From NCBI GenBank assembly GCA_947628675.1, contig CANRAR010000007.1, positions 1 through 51,108 on the forward strand: a stretch of 51,108 nt of DNA. Reading direction: 5' to 3'. This document shows positions 40,354 to 48,854 of the stretch, one piece after another. The translations under genes were made by a program, and so were the position numbers. Every line of letters starts with the position of its first letter. Within the stretch, counting starts at the first letter, position 1. The notes beneath the pieces were generated by a model. The model made no database searches. It saw only the letters and a program-made list of their open reading frames with translations, and had not been told where the DNA came from. The DNA is from an uncultured Clostridia bacterium. Its GTDB lineage: Bacteria; Bacillota; Clostridia; Christensenellales; Borkfalkiaceae.

Positions 40354-41284
40354 TGCGTGGGGCTATCACCGCCCCGTGATGCTCGAAGAAGTCCTCGCGG
40401 GATTGAACTTAAAGCGCGGCGGGCTGTACTTCGACGGAACGGTGGGCGGGGGCGGACATTCCTACGCCATCCTCGAGGCCGACCCCACGGTGAGGCTCGT
40501 TGCAACGGACAAGGACGACGAGGCGATCAGCGAGGCTGAAAAGCGGCTGAAATGCTTCGAGGGAAGGTACAGGCTCGTCCATACCGACTACAAGCAGTTT
40601 GAAAATGCACTTGCGCCCGAGGACAGGTTGGACGGGTTCTTGCTCGACTTCGGGATCTCCTCCCACCAAATCGACGACGGCGCGCGCGGGTTTTCCTACC
40701 GCATCGCCGAGGCGCCCCTCGATATGAGAATGGACAGGCGGTCGCCTCTCACGGCGGAGGACGTCGTGAACGGGTACGGCGAGGAGGCGCTCATAAAACT
40801 TTTGCGGATGTACGGCGAAGAGCAGTTTGCGCCGTCCATCGTGCGGAACATCGTGCGGGCGCGGGCGAAGGAGCGCATTACGACGTGCGGGGCGCTGAAG
40901 GCGCTCGTGGAAGAGGGCATCCCGCCCAAGTTCCGCTCCGCGGCGTGTGCGAGAAAGACCTTCCAGGCCATCCGCATCGAAGTGAACGGAGAACTCGAAG
41001 GGCTGGAAGCCTGCATAAGGGGGCTCATCGGGCGGCTGAAAGTGGGCGGAAGGGCGTGTATTCTCACCTTCCATTCGCTGGAAGACCGCATCGTAAAGCA
41101 AGTGTTTAGGGATCTTTCCTCCGACTGCGTGTGCCCGAAGAATTTCCCCGTGTGCGTATGCGGGAAGAGAAAGCAACTTGAAATAATCGGGAAAAAACCG
41201 CTCACGGCGAGCGAAGAGGAAATAGAGAGCAACCCGCGCAGCAAGAGCGCAAAACTGCGGATCGCGGAAAAAATTGCAGAATGA
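40319..41284 (+). CDS. rsmH: 16S rRNA (cytosine1402-N4)-methyltransferase RsmH
   Basis: Methylates C1402 of 16S rRNA with SAM. The 321 residues contain GYHRPVMLEEVL, the SAM motif FDGTVGGGGHS, DFGISSHQID, SAARKTFQAIRIEVN-like (ACARKTFQAIRIEVNGEL) and FHSLEDRIVK. The start at 40319 (MTEHTAKSD) lies inside mraZ, an unusually long 35-base overlap; the next possible Met is at VML, too far inside the domain. Confidence 0.95.
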   Translation: MTEHTAKSDSSNAWGYHRPVMLEEVLAGLNLKRGGLYFDGTVGGGGHSYAILEADPTVRLVATDKDDEAISEAEKRLKCFEGRYRLVHTDYKQFENALAPEDRLDGFLLDFGISSHQIDDGARGFSYRIAEAPLDMRMDRRSPLTAEDVVNGYGEEALIKLLRMYGEEQFAPSIVRNIVRARAKERITTCGALKALVEEGIPPKFRSAACARKTFQAIRIEVNGELEGLEACIRGLIGRLKVGGRACILTFHSLEDRIVKQVFRDLSSDCVCPKNFPVCVCGKRKQLEIIGKKPLTASEEEIESNPRSKSAKLRIAEKIAE

Positions 41285-41325
41285 ACGCGCGATCCGTCGA
41301 ATACTGATAGAAAGGGGTGATAGTT

Positions 41326-42066
41326 ATGTCGAACACAGCCGTTTTGGAACGGGCGCCGATGCAGATGCATACCTCGCTCAAAGATCGTTTGATTTCCCCG
41401 GCGGAAGAGGAGCACAAGAGCAGAATTGCGGACAACTTCCGCAGGCTGCGCTTCGACAGCGCCGAGGCCTATAATTCCGCGCGCGACGGCGACCCCGTTG
41501 CGGATATTCCCGTGGCAGACGTCGCTGTGGCAGAGCCCGAAGTCGAGGTCTCGCCCGCGGCTTCCCGCATCGCGCAGTACACCCCCGCCCCGTCGCCCGT
41601 AGGCAGGAGGGAACTCTTCGAGGGCGTCGTGTACAAGGACGGGAAATTGGAGATGCCCCAGACGGAAGCGGTTTCCGCAGAGGGGACGGTCGCTTCGGCG
41701 GCGCCCATCTCCGCCGACGAGGAGGACGCCACGCCCACCCGCCGCACGATGGACACGCTCAACCGCCCCGCCGCCCTGCAGACGCAGGAAGCGGTGCTTG
41801 CCCCCGCGGCGACGGTATCTTCCGCGCTCTCCACAAAACTCAAAGTAGCGCTCATCGCCGTGGTCACCGCCATCGTGCTCGCCATCGTGCTCATCTGCGT
41901 CAATTCGAGCATCATCCGCTCCATCAACTCGGACATTGCAAGCAGGGAAGCGGAACTCGGCAGCCTCACGCAGGCAACGGAGGCCGTGCGCGAGCAGATC
42001 GCCGACCTCACTTCACCCGAGAGCATTGCCGAATGGGCGGCGAAAAACGATATGGTCCGCGGATAA
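41326..42066 (+). CDS. ftsL: FtsL-like cell division protein with long cytoplasmic region
   Basis: Position between rsmH and ftsI identifies the FtsL slot. The 246-residue protein has a 170-residue N-terminal region that is acidic and Ala/Pro-rich, one membrane helix (173-195), and a short periplasmic coiled coil (about 200-230) ending SPESIAEWAAKNDM, as in FtsL. Classical FtsL is near 100 residues, so the cytoplasmic extension is unusual and could host interactions. AAGGGG lies nine bases before the ATG. Confidence 0.8.
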   Translation: MSNTAVLERAPMQMHTSLKDRLISPAEEEHKSRIADNFRRLRFDSAEAYNSARDGDPVADIPVADVAVAEPEVEVSPAASRIAQYTPAPSPVGRRELFEGVVYKDGKLEMPQTEAVSAEGTVASAAPISADEEDATPTRRTMDTLNRPAALQTQEAVLAPAATVSSALSTKLKVALIAVVTAIVLAIVLICVNSSIIRSINSDIASREAELGSLTQATEAVREQIADLTSPESIAEWAAKNDMVRG

Positions 42067-42144
42067 GGCGGGACATCGGAGGAAAACAAAATAAAAAAGA
42101 CGGATTTCTCATTATCTGTCCTACGAAAGAGGTTATTTGCCGTA

Positions 42145-43833
42145 TTGATGGCGATAACCTTTCTTTTTTGCCTTTTTCTTGCGCGGTTCTTCTATATTCA
42201 GGCGATCTGGGAGGACGACCTCAACCTGCGCGCCGTCGATCAGTGGACGCGGGAGATCCCCGTCGTAGCGGGGCGGGGGAAACTCATCGACCGGAACGGC
42301 GAAGTGCTCGCCGACAACCGCGCGGCATACAGCGTGTACGCCCGCGCCAACGCCGTGACCGACCCCGAGGGGAGCGCGGCGCTGCTTTCCGAGACGCTCG
42401 GGATGTCCTACGAGGGGGTCTACGGAAAGTTGACGGAGAAGGGGCGCTCGGAGGTGACGGTGGCGCGCCGTACTCCAAAGGAGGCGATCCTCGCCCTCGA
42501 AGCGCACGATCTTCGGGGAATTTACTTCGCCGAGGACGATATTCGCGTCTATCCGCACGGGGCGCTCGCTTCGCAGGTCATCGGGTTTACGTCGTACGAC
42601 GGCACGGGCACGACGGGCATAGAGAGGGGGTATGAGGAATACCTCGCGGGCAAGGACGGGGAGATTTTGTTCGAGACCGACCTCGTGGGCGTGGAGATAG
42701 AGGACGCGGTGGCGGCGTACGTTCCCGCGACGGACGGCATGAATGTGCGGCTCACCCTCGACTACCGCATTCAGGCGCTCGCCGAGGAGGTGATGGCGCG
42801 GGCGCTTGCGACTTCTTCCTCCAAGGCGGCGCGCGCCATTGTGCTCGACCCCACCGATTTTTCCGTGCTCGCCATGGTGAATTTGCCATCGTACGACCTC
42901 AACGACATTCCGCGCGACGATATGGCGACCTTGAACGCGCTCTCGCGCAACAGCCTCGTTTCCGACATCTACGAACCGGGCTCTACCTTTAAGATCGTGA
43001 CCGCGGCGGCGAACATCGAAGAGGGGCTCAGGGGAAATTCTTCCGCGTTGCCGCTCAACTATGTGTTTTCGTCGTCCCGCTCGCGCGTGGTGGACGGCTC
43101 GACCATCCGCTGTTGGAGCGACCACAAGAACGGCAAACACGCCAACCAGACGCTCGCCGAGGCCTTGAACAACAGTTGCAACCCGTGCTTTGTGGATATT
43201 GCGCTCGCCCTCGGGAAGGAGAAGTTTTACGAATATTTGGGGGCGTTCCGCTTCGGACAGGCGACGGGCATCGACTTTTCGGGGGAATCCATCGGGATGC
43301 TTCTTCCCGAGAGCACCGTGAAAAACGGCGACCTTGCGCGCATCGGGTTTGGGCAGACCGTCGCCGTGACGCCGCTCCAACTCGCCTGTGCCGCCGCCGC
43401 GGCCGTCAACGGCGGTTACTACTACGCGCCCCGCCTCGTGCAGGAGATCTTTTCGGAGGACGGCATCACGCGCTTCTTCTTAAAGCCAAAACTGCTCGGC
43501 CGCACGGTGAGCGAGGAGGCCTCGCGGATCCTCTCCTCCATGCTTGAAGGCGTCGTGCGGGACGGGAGCGGGAAGAAGGCCTTTATCGAAGGGTACCGCG
43601 TGGCGGGCAAGACGGGCACCGCGCAAAAGTACGAGGACGGGCACATCGCGCAGGGCAAGTATATTTCGTCGTTCGTGGGGTATTTTCCCGCGAATGCACC
43701 CAAGTACCTCGCGCTCGTCATCCTCGACGAACCGCAGGGGAGCTACTATGGGAGCACGGTCGCCGCGCCGTGTGCCGCCGAGATCTTCCGCGGCATCATC
43801 GACATCATGAAAATCCAAAAGGCGGAGGGGTAG
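42145..43833 (+). CDS. ftsI: Class B penicillin-binding protein (FtsI/PBP2B-like transpeptidase)
   Basis: Septal peptidoglycan transpeptidase. After a membrane helix come the dimerisation domain (VAGRGKLIDRNGEVLADNR) and the transpeptidase with EPGSTFKIV (serine near residue 281), NNSCNP, and AGKTGTAQK near residue 488. No PASTA domain follows, favouring FtsI over SpoVD. The start is uncertain: TTG 42145 and ATG 42148 are the only standard starts after the ftsL stop, and both lack a well-spaced ribosome binding site. The frame is open upstream to an ATA at 42091 that sits eight bases after GGAGG and would add the basic segment KKTDFSLSVLRKRLFAVL typical of this family. Confidence 0.93.
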   Translation: MMAITFLFCLFLARFFYIQAIWEDDLNLRAVDQWTREIPVVAGRGKLIDRNGEVLADNRAAYSVYARANAVTDPEGSAALLSETLGMSYEGVYGKLTEKGRSEVTVARRTPKEAILALEAHDLRGIYFAEDDIRVYPHGALASQVIGFTSYDGTGTTGIERGYEEYLAGKDGEILFETDLVGVEIEDAVAAYVPATDGMNVRLTLDYRIQALAEEVMARALATSSSKAARAIVLDPTDFSVLAMVNLPSYDLNDIPRDDMATLNALSRNSLVSDIYEPGSTFKIVTAAANIEEGLRGNSSALPLNYVFSSSRSRVVDGSTIRCWSDHKNGKHANQTLAEALNNSCNPCFVDIALALGKEKFYEYLGAFRFGQATGIDFSGESIGMLLPESTVKNGDLARIGFGQTVAVTPLQLACAAAAAVNGGYYYAPRLVQEIFSEDGITRFFLKPKLLGRTVSEEASRILSSMLEGVVRDGSGKKAFIEGYRVAGKTGTAQKYEDGHIAQGKYISSFVGYFPANAPKYLALVILDEPQGSYYGSTVAAPCAAEIFRGIIDIMKIQKAEG

Positions 43834-43835
43834 CC

Positions 43836-45272
43836 ATGAAATTGGAAGCTCTTGCAAAGGAGGCGGGCGGAAGGATACAAGGGGGAAGCGCCGAGATTTC
43901 GGGGCTCTGCACGGATAGCCGCGTGGCGGGCGAGGGGGATCTATTTGTTTGCTTTTGCGGGACGCGCGTCGATTCCCACGAATTTGCCTACGAGGCGGAG
44001 GCGCGCGGCGCCGCCGCGATCGTCTGCGAGCATGAACTCGACGTCGAGATCCCCCAACTCATCGTGAGGGACGGGCGGCTCGCGCTTGCCGAGATCGCGG
44101 CGGCGTTCTACGGGCACCCCGAGCGGAAACTCGCCACGGTGGGCGTCACGGGCACCAACGGAAAGACGACGGTGACGCGGATGCTCTATGAAATTTTTTC
44201 CGCCGAGGGAAAGAATGCGGGCGTCATCGGTACGCTCGGTGCGCGGTACGGAAAGGTTGCGGTGGATCCCGCGCTGACGACGCCCGACCCCATCGACCTA
44301 TTCGCCTTGCTCGCGGAGATGAAGAAAGGAGGGGTGCAGTTTGTCGCTATGGAGGTCTCCGCCCATGCGCTCGCCCTCAAAAAGGAGGCGCCCATCGTGT
44401 ACGACGCGGCCGTCTTCACCAATCTCACGCAGGATCACCTCGACTTTTTCGGCACGATGGAGGCCTACGGCGCGGCGAAGCGTACGCTCTTTACGGACAA
44501 GCGGTGCCGCCTCGCCGTGCTGAACGTGGACGACCCCTTTACGGCGACGCTTACGGGCGGGGTGCGGGCGGTGACGTACGGGCTGGATTCGCCCGCCGAT
44601 TGCTTCGCCCTACCAGAGGAGGAGAGCGCGGCGGGGACGCGTGTGCTGCTCAATTTGGAGGACGAACTGTGCGAGGCGCAGCTGAAAATGGCGGGCAGGT
44701 TCAACGTGTATAATGCGCTCGCGGCGGCGACGGCGGCGCATAGGCTGGGCATCTCCGTAGATGCCATCGCGCGCGGGCTCTCGAATACTACGGTGAGCGG
44801 CAGGTTGGAGCGCGTGGGGGCTTTCCGCGGGGCGGATATCTTCGTGGATTTCGCGCATACGCCCGACGGGCTGGAAAAATCGCTTACGGTGCTCCGCGGG
44901 TACTGCGCGGGCAAACTCGTGGTGCTCTTCGGGTGCGGCGGCAACCGTGACCGCGAGAAGCGCCCCGTCATGGGGGAGATCGCGGCAAAAAACAGCGATT
45001 TCGCCGTGATCACTTCGGACAATCCCCGCTATGAAGACCCCTGCGCCATCATCGGCGAGATCGCCGCGGGCTTTTCCAAGGTCGGCTCGCACTATGCCGC
45101 CGTGGAGGAACGGGAACGCGCCATCGAGTATGCGCTCTCCCTTCTCGAACGGGGGGATATTTTGCTCGTGGCGGGCAAGGGAGGGGAGACGACGCAGGAG
45201 ATCATGGGAATAAAATACGCCTACGATGACAAAGATGTGATAAAAACGCACATCGAGGGACGCGATGCGTAA
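43836..45272 (+). CDS. murE: UDP-MurNAc-tripeptide synthetase MurE (meso-DAP type)
   Basis: Adds the third residue to UDP-MurNAc-dipeptide. The ATP loop is VTGTNGKTTV, with VFTNLTQDHLDFFG downstream. The amino-acid selectivity motif reads DNPR (395-398), which marks meso-diaminopimelate rather than lysine. Its 478 residues are typical. The start at 43836 follows GGAGGGG at good spacing. The specificity makes a working DAP epimerase necessary, relevant to the CarB-DapF fusion. Confidence 0.96.
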   Translation: MKLEALAKEAGGRIQGGSAEISGLCTDSRVAGEGDLFVCFCGTRVDSHEFAYEAEARGAAAIVCEHELDVEIPQLIVRDGRLALAEIAAAFYGHPERKLATVGVTGTNGKTTVTRMLYEIFSAEGKNAGVIGTLGARYGKVAVDPALTTPDPIDLFALLAEMKKGGVQFVAMEVSAHALALKKEAPIVYDAAVFTNLTQDHLDFFGTMEAYGAAKRTLFTDKRCRLAVLNVDDPFTATLTGGVRAVTYGLDSPADCFALPEEESAAGTRVLLNLEDELCEAQLKMAGRFNVYNALAAATAAHRLGISVDAIARGLSNTTVSGRLERVGAFRGADIFVDFAHTPDGLEKSLTVLRGYCAGKLVVLFGCGGNRDREKRPVMGEIAAKNSDFAVITSDNPRYEDPCAIIGEIAAGFSKVGSHYAAVEERERAIEYALSLLERGDILLVAGKGGETTQEIMGIKYAYDDKDVIKTHIEGRDA

Positions 45273-46212
45273 TTTGCTTTTCTGTTTTTTGTCGGCGTTT
45301 GCGCTGTCCGCCGCGCTGCTCCTGCTCCTCATTCCGCTGTTGAAGCGGCTGGGCGCGGGGCAAAATATTCTCTCTTACGTAAAGGAGCATATGCAAAAGA
45401 GCGGGACGCCCACCATGGGCGGGCTCGCTTTTATCACTGCTGCCGTCATCGCCGCAGCGGTCTTTGCGGAGAGGGACGCCACCTTTCCCGTTGCGCTCGC
45501 CGTGGGACTCGGATACCTCGCCGTGGGATTTTTGGACGACCTTCTCAAAAAACTGCGCGGGAAAAATTTGGGGCTCAGACCCTATCAGAAGATCATCTTC
45601 CAACTCGCCGTCGCCGTGATGGCGAGCGTCTATTGCTGCCTCAACGGGCTCACGATCCTGCGGATGCCCTATTCCCGCGCGGTGTACGACATCGGTTGGG
45701 GGATGCTGCCGCTCGGGGTGCTCGTCTTCGTCGCCACGGTGAACAGCGTCAACCTGACGGACGGGCTCGACGGGCTTGCGGGCTCCGTAAGTGCGGTGTT
45801 CTTCTCGGTCATGGGTGCCCTGTTTTTCGTCCAAGGGACAAGCAGTGCGCTCTCCACGCTCTCGATTGCGCTCGTCGGTGCGCTGTGCGCCTTCCTCCTC
45901 TTCAACGTCAACCGCGCGAGCATCTTTATGGGGGACACGGGTTCGCTCTCCCTCGGCGGGTTCGCCTCCGTCGTCGCGCTCTTTTCGGGCAATGCCCTCG
46001 CCGTGCCCATCGTCGGCGCGACCTTTGTTCTTTCAAGCATATCCGTCATCCTTCAGGTAATATACTATAAAAAAACGGGCAGACGGATCTTTTTGATGGC
46101 GCCCATCCATCACCATTTTCAGGAGAAGGGATACACCGAGGCAAAGATCGCCTATGTGTATTCCGCGCTGACGTTGGTGGCGGGGGTAACGCTCCTCATT
46201 CCGTTTGTCTGA
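45265..46212 (+). CDS. mraY: Phospho-MurNAc-pentapeptide transferase MraY
   Basis: Integral membrane enzyme forming lipid I. The 315 residues show the family motifs KSGTPTMGG, GFLDDLLK, VNLTDGLDGLA, FNVNRASIFMGDTGS and APIHHHFQ, spread over about ten helices. It overlaps murE by eight bases. murF, normally between murE and mraY, is missing. Confidence 0.96.
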   Translation: MRNLLFCFLSAFALSAALLLLLIPLLKRLGAGQNILSYVKEHMQKSGTPTMGGLAFITAAVIAAAVFAERDATFPVALAVGLGYLAVGFLDDLLKKLRGKNLGLRPYQKIIFQLAVAVMASVYCCLNGLTILRMPYSRAVYDIGWGMLPLGVLVFVATVNSVNLTDGLDGLAGSVSAVFFSVMGALFFVQGTSSALSTLSIALVGALCAFLLFNVNRASIFMGDTGSLSLGGFASVVALFSGNALAVPIVGATFVLSSISVILQVIYYKKTGRRIFLMAPIHHHFQEKGYTEAKIAYVYSALTLVAGVTLLIPFV

Positions 46213-46213
46213 A

Positions 46214-46240
46214 TTCCCCGACGGGACAACCCGTGGGGAA
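46214..46240 (+). promoter_or_regulatory. Hairpin between mraY stop and murD ribosome binding site
   Basis: TTCCCC-g-ACGGG-acaa-CCCGT-GGGGAA pairs almost completely and abuts AAGGAGAGG of murD. It lacks a U-tract. It may keep the murD ribosome binding site accessible or set relative expression. Confidence 0.5.
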
Positions 46241-46252
46241 AAGGAGAGGGAT

Positions 46253-47665
46253 ATGCTGTTTTCAAGACAAACTTTTCTCGTTGCGGGGCTCTCCCGTTCG
46301 GGGGTCGCCGCGGGTGAATACCTCGCCTCGCAGGGCGCCAAGGTGTACCTCTATGACGACGTGGACGACGAAAACGTCCGCAGCGCCATAGAGCGGCTTT
46401 CGGGACTCGGCTGTATTCCCGTGCGGAAGGACGAGCTTACGGAGCGCGCGGGGCTGTGCGATATTCTCGTGCTCTCGCCGGGGATCCCCGTAGACCATCC
46501 GCTTCCCGTCTCGTTCAAGCGGGCGGGGAAGCGCATCGTGGGGGAGGCCGAACTCGGCGCACTCGCCCTGCACTGTCCCGTCGTTGCAGTGACGGGCACC
46601 AACGGCAAGACGACGACGGTCACCATGCTCGAGTGCATTCTCAAAGCGGCGGGCAAAAATGCCATCGCCTGCGGCAATGTGGGCAGACCCATCACCGCCT
46701 GCCTCAAAGAATTGGGCGACGACGGCATCGCCGTTGCCGAAATTTCTTCTTTCCAACTTGAAACGCTCTATTCGCTCCGTCCGCACGTCGCGGTTGTTCT
46801 CAACGTGACGGAGGATCACCTCAACCGCCACTACAACATGGAAAACTACATATATTTGAAGTCTCGCATTCTGAAAAATTCTTCGGAGAGCGAATTTGCC
46901 GTGCTCAACTATGACGACCCCATCGTGCGCGGGTTCGACGAAAAGACCAAGGCGACGACCATATGGTTCTCCATGAAGGAGAAGGTGGAGGGGGCGTACT
47001 TTTCCGAGAATGCGTTTTGGTTCTTCGGGGAGAGAATTTTGTCCGCGGACGAGTTTCCCCTCGACGGCGACCACAACCGCGCCAACGCGCTCGCCGCCAT
47101 CGCCGCCGCCAAACTCATGGGGACGGGCAATGCCGCCATCGCCGCCGCGCTCAAGACCTTCCGCGGCGTCAAGCACCGTCTCGAAAAGGTGGGAGAATTG
47201 AACGGCGTCACCTTTATCGACGACTCCAAGGCGACCAACGTGGATTCCGCCATCAAAGCGATCGGAAGCGTGAAGGGCGAGAGTGTGCTCCTCGTCGGCG
47301 GGAAGGACAAGGGGTATACTTACGAACCGCTGTTCGACGCAGTCAAGACGTCGGGCGTCGTACATACCGTCATCTACGGGGAGAACGCGTTCCGCATATT
47401 GAGTGCGGCGCTCTCGCGCGGGTATACGTCGGTCACGCTGTGCCGCCCCTTCGACATGGCGGTGCGCGTCGCCTATCTCACGGCGCGGCGCGGGCAAAAC
47501 GTGCTGCTCTCGCCCGCTTCCGCGAGTTTCGATGCCTTCACGAGTTATGAGGAGCGCGGCAACCGCTTTGCCGAACTCATGACGGTCTTTGCCAAGGAGA
47601 CGGGGCGCGAAAATGAGATGCCGCGCCTTCCCGCCGCGGGGAGGGAGCGTGAAGAGATCGAGTAG
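46253..47665 (+). CDS. murD: UDP-MurNAc-L-alanine:D-glutamate ligase MurD
   Basis: Adds D-glutamate to UDP-MurNAc-Ala. An N-terminal Rossmann-like domain (FLVAGLSRSGVAAGEYL) precedes the ATP loop VTGTNGKTTT and LNVTEDHLNRHYNMENY, then the C-terminal KHRLEKVGELNGVTFIDDSK. 470 residues. The start at 46253 follows AAGGAGAGG; an upstream GTG within mraY is disfavoured. Substrate D-Glu is supplied by the nearby murI. Confidence 0.96.
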   Translation: MLFSRQTFLVAGLSRSGVAAGEYLASQGAKVYLYDDVDDENVRSAIERLSGLGCIPVRKDELTERAGLCDILVLSPGIPVDHPLPVSFKRAGKRIVGEAELGALALHCPVVAVTGTNGKTTTVTMLECILKAAGKNAIACGNVGRPITACLKELGDDGIAVAEISSFQLETLYSLRPHVAVVLNVTEDHLNRHYNMENYIYLKSRILKNSSESEFAVLNYDDPIVRGFDEKTKATTIWFSMKEKVEGAYFSENAFWFFGERILSADEFPLDGDHNRANALAAIAAAKLMGTGNAAIAAALKTFRGVKHRLEKVGELNGVTFIDDSKATNVDSAIKAIGSVKGESVLLVGGKDKGYTYEPLFDAVKTSGVVHTVIYGENAFRILSAALSRGYTSVTLCRPFDMAVRVAYLTARRGQNVLLSPASASFDAFTSYEERGNRFAELMTVFAKETGRENEMPRLPAAGREREEIE

Positions 47666-48794
47666 GGCTCGGCGCATGGGGGAGACGTCGGCGGGGGATC
47701 TCCCGTTTCTTTTCGCCGTCATTCTGCTCGCGGCGTACGGCGTCGTATGCGTGTATTCCGCGAGCAGTTACAACGCCGAGGTGCAGTACGGCGACGCGCT
47801 GTACTTCTTCAAGAAGCAACTCGCGGGATTTCTCCTCGGGCTCGCCGCCATGGTGGGCATTTCCTTCGTCCCGTATGAAAAATTCCGCCGCGCGGGACTG
47901 CCTGCGCTCCTCGTCTCGCTCGTCCTTTTGGCGCTCGTCTTTATCCCCGGCGTCGGGCGGAGCAACTACGGCGCGACGCGGTGGATCGGGGTGGGGCCGG
48001 TCACCGTGCAGCCCTCCGAACTCGCAAAATACGGGTTTGTGCTGTTTACGGCGGGGTATTTCGCCAAAAATCCTGCACGGATGCGGGGATTTAAGGGGGT
48101 TCTGCCCGTGCTCGGCGCGGGGCTCTCCGTGTGCGTTCTCATCATGTTGGAGCCCAATATGTCCGTGACGATGTGCGTGGGCGCCGTCATGATCGGCATG
48201 ATCTTTTTGGGCGGCGCTTCGTGGAAGACGCTCGCCGCCATCTGCATTCCCGTGCTGTTCGCGGTGCCCGCCCTCATCTTGGCGGAGCCGTACCGCTTGC
48301 AACGGCTCTCCGCCTTCATGGATCCGTGGGCGTCGCCCAAAGAGGAGGGGTATCAGCTCATCCAATCGCTGTATGCGCTCGGGAACGGGAATTTATTCGG
48401 CGTTGGGCTCTTTCACTCCCGCCAGAAGTACCGCTTTTTGCCCTTCTCCGAGAGCGACTTCATCCTCTCCGTCATCGGCGAAGAGACGGGCTTTTTCGGC
48501 GTTTTGTTGCTGTTCGCGGTCATCGGCTTCGTGATTTGGAGAGGCTTTTGCATTGCCAACCGCTGTGATAATTTTTACGGCTATATGCTCGTTTCGGGGA
48601 TCATGCTCGTCTTTGCGGTGCAGAGCGCCCTCAATGCGCTCGTCGTGAGCGGGTGCATCCCGCCCACGGGGCTGCCGCTCCCGCTCATCTCCGCGGGGAA
48701 TACTTCGCTCGTCGTCACTATGGCGGCTATGGGGCTCGTTTACGGGGTATCGAGGCACAACGGGAAGGGGAAAATTCATAGGATATACCAATAA
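47649..48794 (+). CDS. ftsW: Peptidoglycan glycosyltransferase FtsW
   Basis: SEDS-family polymerase for septal peptidoglycan, partner of FtsI. About ten helices; visible motifs are GATRWIGVGPVTVQPSE, QSLYALGNGNLFGVGL, FPFSESDFILSVIGEE-type (FLPFSESDFILSVIGEE), and GLPLPLISAGNTSL. The start is taken as GTG 47649, giving the basic N-terminus MKRSSRARR and a 17-base overlap with murD; ATG 47676 is the alternative. The usual GGSS near the end reads AGNTS. Confidence 0.92.
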   Translation: MKRSSRARRMGETSAGDLPFLFAVILLAAYGVVCVYSASSYNAEVQYGDALYFFKKQLAGFLLGLAAMVGISFVPYEKFRRAGLPALLVSLVLLALVFIPGVGRSNYGATRWIGVGPVTVQPSELAKYGFVLFTAGYFAKNPARMRGFKGVLPVLGAGLSVCVLIMLEPNMSVTMCVGAVMIGMIFLGGASWKTLAAICIPVLFAVPALILAEPYRLQRLSAFMDPWASPKEEGYQLIQSLYALGNGNLFGVGLFHSRQKYRFLPFSESDFILSVIGEETGFFGVLLLFAVIGFVIWRGFCIANRCDNFYGYMLVSGIMLVFAVQSALNALVVSGCIPPTGLPLPLISAGNTSLVVTMAAMGLVYGVSRHNGKGKIHRIYQ

Positions 48795-48830
48795 ATACGG
48801 GGCGCCCGACCTTCGGGTTTTTCCGTATTT
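48793..48830 (+). terminator. Nested hairpin with T-tract between ftsW and murA
   Basis: A short stem CCCGA-cct-TCGGG followed by TTTTT is enclosed by an outer pair AAATACGG/CCGTATTT. It resembles a leaky terminator or attenuator that would lower expression of murA and ftsQ relative to upstream genes. Confidence 0.5.
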
Positions 48831-48854
48831 TTCGAAATACACAAGGAGAATCCT

